Shown here one piece after another: positions 1 through 8,142 of a DNA stretch of 23,064 bases (the first letter of the stretch is position 1; the number at the start of each line of letters is the position of its first letter). This stretch comes from an uncultured Prevotellaceae bacterium. GTDB lineage: Bacteria; Bacteroidota; Bacteroidia; Bacteroidales; Bacteroidaceae. The notes under the pieces are model-generated. The model was not told the origin of the DNA, did not search any database, and worked only from the letters and a program-made list of their open reading frames with translations. The DNA lies in assembly GCA_905202115.1 (NCBI GenBank), contig CAJKQZ010000016.1, forward strand, positions 1 to 23,064, written 5' to 3'. The position numbers were made by a program, and so were the translations under genes.

Positions 1-83
1 CATATTTTCGATTATCTCCCTTGTATTTTCAATTTACTGCGGGAAGTTTTTTACCTCGCAAAAAAAATATTTTTTTTCGCAGG
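1..83 (-). repeat. Dispersed intergenic repeat, copy A (type I, truncated by window edge)
   Basis: Read on the minus strand this holds an AT-rich hairpin (A8-T-A-T8-like core at about 57-80), then GTAAAAAACTTCCCGC, GAAAATACAAGGGAGATAAT and CGAAAATATG, running off the window. The same order of blocks is found in copies C, E, F and G. The central palindrome and the coding tail would lie outside the window. It sits beyond the terminator of the large minus-strand surface protein gene. Confidence 0.9.
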
Positions 84-209
84 AAACAGATTTTATCTAA
101 AACCTTTCACGGCCGATTTTGTACAGGCCCGTTCCTGCTTCATACCAGACTCATGCCATTAACGGCAACAAAAGCCGAAAATATCTACTATTTCAATGTT
201 TTCGGAAGC

Positions 210-250
210 AAAAAAAGATTCCCGCGCCCCTTACGGAACGCGGGAATCTT
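210..250 (-). terminator. Rho-independent terminator of the discoidin/lectin protein gene
   Basis: AAGATTCCCGCG (215-226) and CGCGGGAATCTT (239-250) form a perfect 12-bp stem with a 12-base loop. On the minus strand the stem is followed directly by a run of seven T (210-216 as A on the plus strand). It begins 21 bases after the stop codon at 272, so it should end that transcript. Confidence 0.9.
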
Positions 251-271
251 AATCTATATCGTCAGAGGGAA

Positions 272-3200
272 TTACTTGACAAGAATTTTCTTCTTGCCTA
301 CGATGTAAATACCCTTAGCGAGGTTCTTTGTTGCTTCGGACATCTTGACATTGCGCTTGATAAGCACGCCGTCGAGAGTGTAAACATTGACAACTTCGTT
401 GGCATCCTCTACTACCTTGATTGTAGGTACGCCGTTTATCTTACCGTTTATCGAGACAGTAAGGTCTATGCTGCCCTGGAGGTCTGTAACTTTCGTTACG
501 TCGATATAACCCTGGCGGCCGGGGATAGAATAATCAAAGTCACCGCCTACAGACAGAATCGAGTTGAGGAAGTACAGGCTACCCATGTTGTTGATAGTTG
601 TTCCCTGGAGAGTTCCGATCAAACCGTTGTTTACAACTGCCGATGTATCGGTAATAGCTTCGGCTGTTTCTTCCGGAAGCATGAAAGCAAGCGGCTGCTG
701 TCCGTTCTCGTCGGGCTCGGCCAAAGTAACCAGCACAAACGGTTCGCCTGCTGCGAATTCTTTCTTGCTTGTGAGAGTAAGAACCGTTTCACCTTCGGTT
801 TCACCGTCGCCGGGAAGTGTTGTCACACTGTTAACAGCATAGGTTTCCAATGCATCGTTAAGGCCATAGAACGTTTCATCATTAATAGCCCACGGAAGAG
901 TCATAATGGCAGTACTGTTCGCTGCATACCAGTTGATATTTACAATATCGGTATTATCGGTTACAGGTTCGAACTTCCAAGCCTGCTGGTGATCGCCGTT
1001 TGCAGGATAGTTGCAAAGAACCAGATCGGTTCCGTCAGCCTTAATGCAGTCGAAATCATCGGCTACACCTACCTGCTGCAACTTGAAGCAGCCCATACCA
1101 TAGTAGTAAAGCTGGTAAGGAGTCTGTTCGTGCGACATGATAGGACTGTTAGCAGTGCCTTGTCCGCGGTATGCACCCCAATACTGACCGGTTCCAAGAC
1201 TCTGAATTGCATACTGCCCTTCTTCACCCTCGATTGGAACGAAACGCCAGATTGCATAAACATCGGCATAAGGTTCACTGGTGTAGCCGCCGATATGAAG
1301 CTGATCGCCAAGCGAAGTGCTATGCAAGAACACAGGCTGGTCTGCCGCATATTCTCTCGTAGAACCGCTCTTTATCGTATACCATACGTAAGGTTCAATC
1401 TTCTTAACGTGGCTCATGAATTCAGCAATAGCTGCGTTCATCTTCTCAGTAGCCGTATTCACCTGTTCCTTAGTAGGCTGTGTGGGCGAAATGAGGGCAC
1501 GAGCTTCTTCAAGAGCCTCATCCAAAGCATCGATGTCGCTCTGGCTTTCAACGTATCCTATCTCATCGCCGGTTTCGGAACGGGAGTTCGCGTCCTTCCA
1601 CGTATTATAAAGTTTGACAACATAGGTTGTATCTACATAAGCCTCCTGGAGAGTCTTGATTGCAGCTTCGAGTTCCTTTACAGGATCATAAGAAATGATG
1701 TCGCTCTTTGTGTAAGGAGAGTACTTTTCAATAAGTTTTTCAAGATTGTCGGCAGCCACACGAACTTCTTCGATGTAGTTATACTGAACGCTCTCGGGAT
1801 CGAGACCGGTGTACATCTGGAACTCACTTACGTTCCAGGTAATACCTGTGATCTCAGGATGAGCGAAGTTACGGGTGCCGTCTTCTTTCTTGTTTGCAAG
1901 ACAGGTGTTCTTGATGACGAAACGGATGTACTTGTATTCACCGCCGAGGTCAATCTGCGGAGAAGTATAAGGAATCTCCTGGGTAGCTTCGGTGGGGAAG
2001 CCTTCCGTAATCTCTGTAATCAGAGTCCACGAGCTTGTTGTTCTTGCCTGCGGGTCAGCATAGAGATTTTCATCATTAGTTGCATAGATTTCAATGTCGC
2101 TCGGATTATCATGCCAGTCGGAATTACGGCTGAAGTATTCAAAGAAGAACGACTTGACAGGAGTGGTAAGCGCAACATTAAGGTTGTGATAGCCTGTACC
2201 TACCGACGGAGAATAGTTTGCAAGAACGGTTTCTCTCCATTGCTCTTCGGTAAGTTCCTCATCAGCCATGCTCGTATCCCAAATGGAGTGGAATACCGTG
2301 CCCTTGTCACCGTCGATAAGACCGGCAAGAGAACCTTGCGATGTCTGGAGGCTATTGGTATTTACCTGGTCTGTGCTGCTGATGAGCGCAAGGCGAGCAC
2401 CGATAGCTTTGTTATGATAATCGTTTGCCGATTCAAGCAGGTTGGTAAGAGTATTAAACACAACGTCGCGGTTGATGTAAAGCGTGTCGACAAGGCGATA
2501 AGCCGTCTGAAGAGCTTCGATGTCGGCAACGGTTATATTGCCGGTAGCAACTTTTGCATTGGCTGCTTCGATTGCTGCGCTCAGGGCGTCGCAAGCTTCC
2601 TTCATGCCGGGAACATTATAATACTGCGATTTGGCTGTAGGCGTGGAATCATAAACCTGGAATTCGCTGAGGTTGAAAGTAACACCCGTTACCGAAGGCG
2701 AAGCGAACGAATTCGCACGGTTTCCGCCGTCCATAGTTGTCGTGTGCTTAACGACGAAACGGAGATATTTGTATTCTCCGCCGAGATCAATATCCGGAGA
2801 GTTATACGTAGGCATGCTTACATTGCCGGGGAAGTTGAATTCCTTGTCGGTCATGTCGAGAATCTGTGTCCACTGCAATGAATCGGCTGCTTCTGTGCTT
2901 GCGCCGAGAGCATCGTCGTTCGTTGCGTAAATGGTAATGTGGTTGGGATTGTCGTGCCAGCCGCCGCTTGAATTACGTCCGGTGTAAGTGAATTTAATAC
3001 CGCTCTTAGGCTCGTTGAGGGTAATCTGAAGATTGTGCCAACCTGTGCCGCTCTGCGCAGGCGAAGCATAGGCGTCGAGCCACTGAGAATGGAAAATCGA
3101 ACCGGTGTTGCCGTCGATGAGGTTCGCATAAGAAGAGCCATCGCCAGGACTATCGTCACCGCCGCTCTGCGCGTTCGACTTAATCTGGGTAGCTTTGGTT

Positions 3201-4756
3201 ATGAGTGCTTCGTACTCGTAAGCTTTGGCACGGGAAGTCTCAGCCGAATCCAAAGCCAGTTTCATGGCGTCGACATTAAGAGAACCCGGACCGTTAGCAA
3301 TAAGGCGATCTATAAGTTCCTGGTCGGTAACTTTGCGTAACTGCCATGCAGAACCAGTGTTGGCGCCGGCTTCCCATGTAACGATGAGACCGCTGATACC
3401 TGCACCGCTGGAGTGTCCTTCGGTATGATAAGCAAGGCTGTTCTTAACGTTTGCAATATGGAAAGAACCTGCAGTTGCGATGTTCCAGTCAAACAATTGG
3501 TCGGTCTGGTGAGTTGCCGTCATTGCGACGTTCTTTGACTGACCGGCCACAAAATCGATGTATTCCTGGGAAGCTACGTTCTGAATCGAGTATTTTCCGT
3601 TGTCGAGCTTGGTGATTTTCCAAAGCTGCGAAGCGGCGAGACTGTCGGTGGTAGCCCAACCCAGTTTTCTCTGCGGGTTCACGTTCATCGACTTGGTTAC
3701 TTTCTGCTTGTTAAAGAAGTCTGGAAACTCATTGATAATATTATAATATCCGGTTTCAACCTGATAAACGCCTGTTGCCATGAAATCGGCAAAGGTAGCC
3801 CGCAGGTCATCGCAATATTTTGCGAGTTCCGAATCGCTCGAGCCGTCGAACAAAGCGTTCGAAGCGTCTTCGTAAAGAGCGTACATGGCTTTATATTTCA
3901 CGCTGTCCACGTAGCCGGGGTTGTCGCCGTATTTGAAATCGTACATAGGCAGCACTTTTGTAATAGAGTCTACAAGAGCCTGGAGTTCCTGCCCGGGGTC
4001 GTCTATCTCGACCGGAGCGTACATCTGGAATTCGCTAAGGTTGAAGGTAATACCTGTAACGTCGGGATTCTTGAAGTTACGGGTGCCGTCGGCCTTCTTG
4101 TTTGCAAGCGCGGTGTTCTTGACAACGAAGCGGATGTAGGAATATTCAGCGCCGAGTTCAATCACTGGCGATTCGTAAGGAAGATCCTGCACGGTTACAT
4201 CGCCGGGAAGGTTCGCGTTTGCCTGGTTAAGCTCGGTGATTTTCGTCCATTGGCTCGACTCCGCGCTCTTGACGCTTGCACCGAGTTCGGGATCGTTCGT
4301 TGCATAAATCTCGATTTCGGTTGGGTTGTCGTGCCAGTCGGAATTACGTCCGAAGAACTCGAACTTGAACGAACTTACAGGTGCTTCGAGCATAACCTGA
4401 AGGTTGTGATAACCTGGATCGGAATTGATACCTACCTCGCCTCCATTCTTTGATATGGTAGACAAAGTGGTTATCCACTCTTCCTCGGTTATAGCCGGAT
4501 TCTGCATGTCGGTGTGCCAGATCGAATGGAAAATCGAACCTTTGTCGCCATCGATCAGATTGCCGAGCGCATTAGACCCTGCGTCATCCGTTGCAATACT
4601 GTTGGAGTTCAGCTGCGAGGGGTCGCCGATCAGCGGCTCCCACACGATAGAAGCTCCAAGTTTCTTCTTGGCAGGGCCCGTATCTGCATGAAGTGGGCTC
4701 AGCCATGCTCCAAGTGCAAACATGCACGTGAGCAAAAGTAAAATCTGCTTCTTCAT
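272..4756 (-). CDS. Secreted multidomain protein: three discoidin-like and two ricin-like modules, T9SS-like tail
   Basis: 1494 residues with a signal peptide (1-24, cleaved after the LHA at 22-24). Three homologous discoidin/F5-8C-like beta-sandwich modules lie at about 62-247, 540-705 and 805-985. Each has LIDG..GS/TxFHS near its start, a DNPxxIxIYATND block (near 143, 602 and 883) and a closing FNLSEFQ or WNVSEFQ strand. Ricin-like/RICIN-type modules lie at about 335-477 and 1122-1265 (Q-W repeats such as QLWKI and AWKFEPV). Helical FIVAR-like linkers fill about 710-790 and 985-1115. The last 40 residues (VYTLDG..., AKGIYIVGKKKILVK) resemble a Bacteroidetes type A secretion-sorting domain. 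The most likely role is glycan or mucin binding at the surface or in secreted form; no catalytic domain is recognisable. The domain names are inferred from sequence pattern, not from a search. The gene is monocistronic, with its own promoter at 4837-4868 and terminator at 210-250. Confidence 0.85.
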   Translation of the reverse strand: MKKQILLLLTCMFALGAWLSPLHADTGPAKKKLGASIVWEPLIGDPSQLNSNSIATDDAGSNALGNLIDGDKGSIFHSIWHTDMQNPAITEEEWITTLSTISKNGGEVGINSDPGYHNLQVMLEAPVSSFKFEFFGRNSDWHDNPTEIEIYATNDPELGASVKSAESSQWTKITELNQANANLPGDVTVQDLPYESPVIELGAEYSYIRFVVKNTALANKKADGTRNFKNPDVTGITFNLSEFQMYAPVEIDDPGQELQALVDSITKVLPMYDFKYGDNPGYVDSVKYKAMYALYEDASNALFDGSSDSELAKYCDDLRATFADFMATGVYQVETGYYNIINEFPDFFNKQKVTKSMNVNPQRKLGWATTDSLAASQLWKITKLDNGKYSIQNVASQEYIDFVAGQSKNVAMTATHQTDQLFDWNIATAGSFHIANVKNSLAYHTEGHSSGAGISGLIVTWEAGANTGSAWQLRKVTDQELIDRLIANGPGSLNVDAMKLALDSAETSRAKAYEYEALITKATQIKSNAQSGGDDSPGDGSSYANLIDGNTGSIFHSQWLDAYASPAQSGTGWHNLQITLNEPKSGIKFTYTGRNSSGGWHDNPNHITIYATNDDALGASTEAADSLQWTQILDMTDKEFNFPGNVSMPTYNSPDIDLGGEYKYLRFVVKHTTTMDGGNRANSFASPSVTGVTFNLSEFQVYDSTPTAKSQYYNVPGMKEACDALSAAIEAANAKVATGNITVADIEALQTAYRLVDTLYINRDVVFNTLTNLLESANDYHNKAIGARLALISSTDQVNTNSLQTSQGSLAGLIDGDKGTVFHSIWDTSMADEELTEEQWRETVLANYSPSVGTGYHNLNVALTTPVKSFFFEYFSRNSDWHDNPSDIEIYATNDENLYADPQARTTSSWTLITEITEGFPTEATQEIPYTSPQIDLGGEYKYIRFVIKNTCLANKKEDGTRNFAHPEITGITWNVSEFQMYTGLDPESVQYNYIEEVRVAADNLEKLIEKYSPYTKSDIISYDPVKELEAAIKTLQEAYVDTTYVVKLYNTWKDANSRSETGDEIGYVESQSDIDALDEALEEARALISPTQPTKEQVNTATEKMNAAIAEFMSHVKKIEPYVWYTIKSGSTREYAADQPVFLHSTSLGDQLHIGGYTSEPYADVYAIWRFVPIEGEEGQYAIQSLGTGQYWGAYRGQGTANSPIMSHEQTPYQLYYYGMGCFKLQQVGVADDFDCIKADGTDLVLCNYPANGDHQQAWKFEPVTDNTDIVNINWYAANSTAIMTLPWAINDETFYGLNDALETYAVNSVTTLPGDGETEGETVLTLTSKKEFAAGEPFVLVTLAEPDENGQQPLAFMLPEETAEAITDTSAVVNNGLIGTLQGTTINNMGSLYFLNSILSVGGDFDYSIPGRQGYIDVTKVTDLQGSIDLTVSINGKINGVPTIKVVEDANEVVNVYTLDGVLIKRNVKMSEATKNLAKGIYIVGKKKILVK

Positions 4757-4836
4757 AAAAATAGTTTTTAATGTTTTTTATGATGGTTTGTTATCCATAG
4801 TTTCTAATTGACAGCATTTTCGCATTGTCGATTTTG

Positions 4837-4868
4837 CAAACGTAATTATTTTTGTTTAATTATACAAA
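4837..4868 (-). promoter_or_regulatory. Bacteroidetes consensus promoter for the discoidin/lectin protein
   Basis: On the minus strand this reads TTTG, 20 bases, TACGTTTG: a perfect match to the Bacteroidetes -33 TTTG and -7 TAnnTTTG elements. Transcription should begin near 4830, giving a leader of about 75 bases before the ATG at 4756. The leader is A/T-rich and has no Shine-Dalgarno sequence, as is normal in this phylum. Confidence 0.85.
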
Positions 4869-4919
4869 CTTTTAAAGACAAATTCATCCCCTTACGCAAT
4901 AAAAAATCAATTTTTTTGA

Positions 4920-4928
4920 GGGGGGGGG
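4920..4928. other. Run of nine G upstream of the surface-protein promoter
   Basis: An uninterrupted G9 tract in otherwise very AT-rich DNA, about 50 bases upstream of the -33 element of the surface-protein promoter. Such tracts are prone to slippage. It lies outside the promoter spacer, so any effect on expression would be indirect. Confidence 0.6.
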
Positions 4929-4983
4929 TAAAATCGGCGTTTTATTTTTTTTAACATGCCTATAATCTATTATAATATCCCCT

Positions 4984-5015
4984 AACCGCCAAGCGAATAT
5001 ACGCGCTTGGCGGTT
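4984..5015. other. Perfect 12-bp hairpin at the end of a small-ORF element
   Basis: AACCGCCAAGCG (4984-4995) and CGCTTGGCGGTT (5004-5015) pair perfectly around an 8-base loop. Neither strand has a T run after the stem, so it is not a textbook terminator. On the minus strand it closes the element that begins with the TGACA palindrome at 5179-5191 and includes the 43-codon ORF at 5048-5179. Confidence 0.75.
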
Positions 5016-5047
5016 GGAAATAAATCATACAGATGACAGGCGGTTTG

Positions 5048-5179
5048 TTACGATAAATCCGAATGGATGTTTCCTTTTGATTTTTTATTTTGTTTCAACG
5101 GCGCCGCCATAGTTACGAAAACACATGCCGCACCGTAGCCGCAGCAACGCCGAAACCGATGCTGAGTCTTTCGGAACAT
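5048..5179 (-). CDS. Possible 43-residue basic small protein, or part of a repeated RNA/mobile element
   Basis: The ATG at 5179 lies directly on the palindrome TGACAAAATGTCA and opens a 43-codon frame beginning MFRKTQHRFRRCC and ending KGNIHSDLS before TAA. The same frame continues after the TAA for 21 further sense codons (QTACHLYDLFPTAK...) to a TAG at 4982-4984, next to the 12-bp hairpin. The product would be arginine- and cysteine-rich, with no recognisable domain or signal peptide. I have an unverified impression that similar small frames recur in Bacteroidales intergenic regions. It could equally be a non-coding structured unit. No clear promoter was seen. Confidence 0.35.
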   Translation of the reverse strand: MFRKTQHRFRRCCGYGAACVFVTMAAPLKQNKKSKGNIHSDLS

Positions 5180-5191
5180 GACATTTTGTCA
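5179..5191. repeat. TGACA palindrome, first of two flanking repeat copy B
   Basis: TGACATTTTGTCA is an inverted repeat preceded by CA and followed by G. A near-identical site, TGACAAAAATGTCA, is at 5341-5354, also preceded by CA and followed by G. The two sites flank repeat copy B at 5221-5309. The inverted-repeat form suggests a dimeric protein site or an element boundary; neither is shown. Confidence 0.5.
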
Positions 5192-5220
5192 GTCCGCCAC
5201 ACCTACCATTAAATGGAAAG

Positions 5221-5309
5221 AAAAAACTTCCCGCATGTAAAAAAAATTATCTCAGACATATTTTAAAATATCTCTGAGATAATTCAAAATATATCTGAGA
5301 TAATTTTCC
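5221..5309 (+). repeat. Dispersed intergenic repeat, copy B (type II, short form)
   Basis: It begins with AAAAAACTTCCCGCA, as in the other copies, then lacks the ACAAGGGAGATAATCG block. The core is ATTATCTCAG, then 21-base modules at 5256-5276 and 5277-5297 and a partial module AGATAATTTT. Each module is close to its own reverse complement, so several alternative hairpins can form. It lies downstream of the fasciclin lipoprotein gene (same strand as that gene's end) and upstream of the surface-protein promoter. It has no QTKTV coding tail. Confidence 0.85.
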
Positions 5310-5340
5310 TGAGTGTTTTCAACGGTTCTTCAAAGCCGCA

Positions 5341-5354
5341 TGACAAAAATGTCA
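5341..5354. repeat. TGACA palindrome, second of two flanking repeat copy B
   Basis: TGACAAAAATGTCA has inverted-repeat arms TGACA/TGTCA with four A between them. It matches the site at 5179-5191 in arms and in flanking CA and G. The 5310-5491 stretch around it holds no other recognisable gene; a weak GC hairpin (GCCCG/CGGGC, 5453-5465) lies just beyond the fasciclin gene stop. Confidence 0.5.
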
Positions 5355-5491
5355 GGTCTATTAAAGAGTGTCCGTTTCAGTCACACAGATTATCAGTCCG
5401 GCTACCTCATCCCATGCTTGCGTAGGCAAAGAAAAAAGCAGGCCGTTTTTCTGCCCGACTCGGGCAACAGTCAGCAATACTTACTATAACC

Positions 5492-7516
5492 TTACCATTT
5501 GTCTTCGGGTATGCTTCCGTTATATACATTTCTCGGACAAAGCTCTATCCAATCCATGACAAACTGTGTGGCATTGTTCGAAAGCACGCTCTTGCACCTC
5601 ACATAATATACGTCGGTGGGTTTCATGTTTCCGGTATAGATTATCTTGCGCATTCTCTGATATTGCGTTTCCTCACGCAGCGATTTGCTGACCACACCTC
5701 CGGTCGTTGCTCCGTCGTGGCGTGGAGGTTTCATATATCCGTGATTGCGCAGCACCTTGTCGTTCTCGTCATTCAGTTGCTCATCATCGGTGTCTTCCTC
5801 CCAGCCTATGGTGGGATTCGTTGCCTCCAGGCGAAGGTCTAACGGCAACCCTATTGCCGCAAGGTTTTCAGGATTTGTTCCCAAATAAAGCTGCGCCATT
5901 CCGCGATTGCTGAAAATGGGCACCGACCAGCGTATTTCCCAAGTTCCCTCAAAAGGAACCGGCGGCAGTTTAAGAGTGAGATCATACTGCCCCGTGAAAT
6001 TATGCTCATCGCCCTGGAAGTCGGGCCATCCGCAGCCATATCCGCCGAGGTATGCGCAGTTGGCCTCCTTGTTATAGGTGAGATTCTCGAAATATCCGCT
6101 CGGGAAATTCACTGCATAGGTCGTGGTTTTTCTGTATCCGTTGGTCATGAGTTCGGGCAGCAGTGAACTGACGTCGAAGCGCAGGCGCTCGTTCAGCACC
6201 TTGTCGCGCACGTCGGAGTCGTAAACAAGAACGTCGTCGATAGGATAATAGAAACCATTGAGTGCGTTGAAATCGTATTTGCCGTTGTTCGACGATACAT
6301 GTATGCCTTTCATAGGCACGATAGTTTCATCGTAAGTGTCGGGATCGTAAACGGAATAACGGTTCAGCCGTATGCCTTCGGTTGTTTTTCCCTCTGTAAG
6401 TTTTATGAGGCGACGGTGTTTTTTGCTGATAGTCTCGTAATATTCGTGACAGTTTATGCTCAGCTGCGTGGGGGTGCGGTAAGCGTAGCCGAGCTCGCCG
6501 TAATGAATCACGAGCTTGTCGTATGCTATACGCATTGGCAGTATGTGATACGACACGAAGCGGTTCACTGCGTTGTCCTCGTTCTTATAGTCGCCGCTTG
6601 CCGCGTCGGAATATATAAGCCGGCATTTGTTTTCTATCTGACTGAGTATTTCCTGTTCATTGGCTATGTGTCCGTCTACGATTACGGGATAATCGATTCC
6701 CCATTTCTGATTGAACACCGAGTCGGTCTCGACAAAAGCGGTGTATCCGAAATAACGATGCTCGGGCACTTCGGCATCGCGCCCTGTTTCATCCTTACCG
6801 TCTTCGTGCTCCTCGTCTTCATATTTCTGATCTATATATTCGAGCATAGCCTCGTCCCAGCCTGTGAGCTCGAGCAGCATGTTGAAAATTCTCAGGTTGG
6901 GCGCACCTCTTATAATCTCGGGCAGATATGCGTTTGAAAGCGAAAGCACCCTGTTTACCACGTGAATATATCCGTTCGAGGCTTCCACGTCAGACACCAC
7001 GATGTCGGCGTCGTTGTTGAGGCGCGTCACGGCACGGCCGTTGACCGTATCGTATGAAACAGTGATGTAGCGGTCGTACATGTTGGTTTTCGGAACGGTT
7101 CCTTCCACAAGGTCGGCCACCCTATAAGCTTCCACATTTCCGCAGTCTATTATTGAATTCCGCACTATGGTTTCGGCCACCGAATCGTCGGTCTGGGTGT
7201 AGTCGTAACCTTTGGTACGGTAAACCGAATCGAGAAAAACCTGCACGGCCTCGTCGGTAGGTGCAAAACAGGTGTAGTTGCCTCGCGCCGAAAGCAGTTG
7301 GGACACTGTAGACTGCGACTTACGGCTGAGCATAACTTTGGTAAGCATGAAGCTGTACATGTCAAAACCGTCGTTGTTCTGAAGATAGGAGGTTATCGTC
7401 TCTCCTTCAAAAGCATACAGGTTGGAATCGTCGACATTATCGGAGCATGCCGCGGCAAAAAAGGCCGACACCGCCAACGCCAACGCAGTAAAATAGTAAA
7501 ATGCACGTGTTTTCAT
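5492..7516 (-). CDS. Surface lipoprotein with fasciclin (FAS1) domains and C-terminal beta-sandwich
   Basis: 674 residues. Lipoprotein signal: a hydrophobic segment 6-21 and lipobox AAAC with Cys24, followed by SDNVDD, an acidic stretch of the kind linked to surface export of Bacteroidetes lipoproteins. The first FAS1 domain is about 38-195, with the FAPTDEA motif at 84-90 and NGYIHVVNRVL at 181-191. A second, more divergent FAS1 domain runs from about 200 to 435 and contains an acidic insert near 228-250. Residues about 440-674 look like a galactose-binding-type beta-sandwich, as in DUF5108-type proteins. FAS1 proteins in this phylum often accompany SusC/SusD-type uptake systems, but none is adjacent here, so the role (adhesion or glycan capture) is open. 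It has its own promoter at 7621-7652; no strong terminator was found. Confidence 0.85.
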   Translation of the reverse strand: MKTRAFYYFTALALAVSAFFAAACSDNVDDSNLYAFEGETITSYLQNNDGFDMYSFMLTKVMLSRKSQSTVSQLLSARGNYTCFAPTDEAVQVFLDSVYRTKGYDYTQTDDSVAETIVRNSIIDCGNVEAYRVADLVEGTVPKTNMYDRYITVSYDTVNGRAVTRLNNDADIVVSDVEASNGYIHVVNRVLSLSNAYLPEIIRGAPNLRIFNMLLELTGWDEAMLEYIDQKYEDEEHEDGKDETGRDAEVPEHRYFGYTAFVETDSVFNQKWGIDYPVIVDGHIANEQEILSQIENKCRLIYSDAASGDYKNEDNAVNRFVSYHILPMRIAYDKLVIHYGELGYAYRTPTQLSINCHEYYETISKKHRRLIKLTEGKTTEGIRLNRYSVYDPDTYDETIVPMKGIHVSSNNGKYDFNALNGFYYPIDDVLVYDSDVRDKVLNERLRFDVSSLLPELMTNGYRKTTTYAVNFPSGYFENLTYNKEANCAYLGGYGCGWPDFQGDEHNFTGQYDLTLKLPPVPFEGTWEIRWSVPIFSNRGMAQLYLGTNPENLAAIGLPLDLRLEATNPTIGWEEDTDDEQLNDENDKVLRNHGYMKPPRHDGATTGGVVSKSLREETQYQRMRKIIYTGNMKPTDVYYVRCKSVLSNNATQFVMDWIELCPRNVYNGSIPEDKW

Positions 7517-7620
7517 TTTTATGCTTAACTGAGTTTTTAATTAAGTTATGTGTATTATGAATTAGGTTCGGTCATTAATTAACGCAGATGTATGTTTTAA
7601 GGTTTGTAATATTACAGGGA

Positions 7621-7652
7621 CAAAATTATAAAAACTTTCGGATATTAATAAA
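7621..7652 (-). promoter_or_regulatory. Promoter for the fasciclin lipoprotein gene
   Basis: On the minus strand: TTTA, 20 bases, TAATTTTG. The -7 element matches TAnnTTTG exactly; the -33 has one change from TTTG. The predicted leader is about 98 bases to the ATG at 7516. Confidence 0.65.
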
Positions 7653-7990
7653 CAGTAAAAGAAATACATATATATTAAAAATAAATTAGCAAATCACACA
7701 AAATTCCGGCCGCCCGCTACGAACGACGTGCCACAAGGCAGAAACTTCATATCAGGCACACGAAGCGGACACCTGCACGGCATACGGACAAATGCATAAG
7801 GTATTCCGATTACTCCGTCAGACAGGCTGAGGGAATCTCATCCGGCAAATCGCGGCTGTTTCGTCCGAAAAGTCAAGGATTACACCAGTTTTTATATGAC
7901 ATCCGGCAATCCTTCGGTTTTTTCCACATCGCAGGAAAGAAATTCCGCCCCGACAAAAAATCTGCGGCAAAAAAGAAAAAATAAAAAAAT
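7653..7990. other. Gene-free stretch, no convincing feature
   Basis: This region lies between the fasciclin promoter and repeat copy C. It begins AT-rich, becomes GC-richer (about 7705-7860) and has no ORF with family resemblance, no tRNA and no clear promoter. A possible plus-strand stem (AAGGATT with AATCCTT, followed by CGGTTTTTT near 7910-7924) has a long loop and is weak. Confidence 0.4.
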
Positions 7991-8142
7991 CGCATGGTAA
8001 AAAACTTCCCGCAGGAAATTGAAAATACAAGGGAGATAATCGAAAATATGTCTGAGATAATTTAAAATATCTCAGACATATTTTTTGCTACATATACACC
8101 TGCTGATTTTCAGGTGCTTGGAAGCTGACCGTTTTTGTCTGC
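7991..8142 (+). repeat. Dispersed intergenic repeat, copy C (type I, full length)
   Basis: It contains GTAAAAAACTTCCCGC, then three 21-base modules at 8013-8033, 8034-8054 and 8055-8075, the last two forming a 42-base near-palindrome (8043-8084, one mismatched pair). After it comes TTTTTTGCTACATATACACC, a small CACCTG/CAGGTG hairpin and GACCGTTTTTGTCTG (8127-8141). Copies E and F share this whole order. It lies downstream of the Crp/Fnr gene and may also act as the end of that seven-gene operon. Confidence 0.92.

Noticed and set aside
119..2881. 920-codon plus-strand open frame
   Set aside because: It is antisense to the surface-protein gene, whose frame has a signal peptide, recognisable repeated modules, a promoter and a terminator. 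The antisense translation shows no family resemblance.
4984..5015. Ordinary terminator for the fasciclin gene
   Set aside because: It is about 480 bases from that stop and has no T run on either strand.
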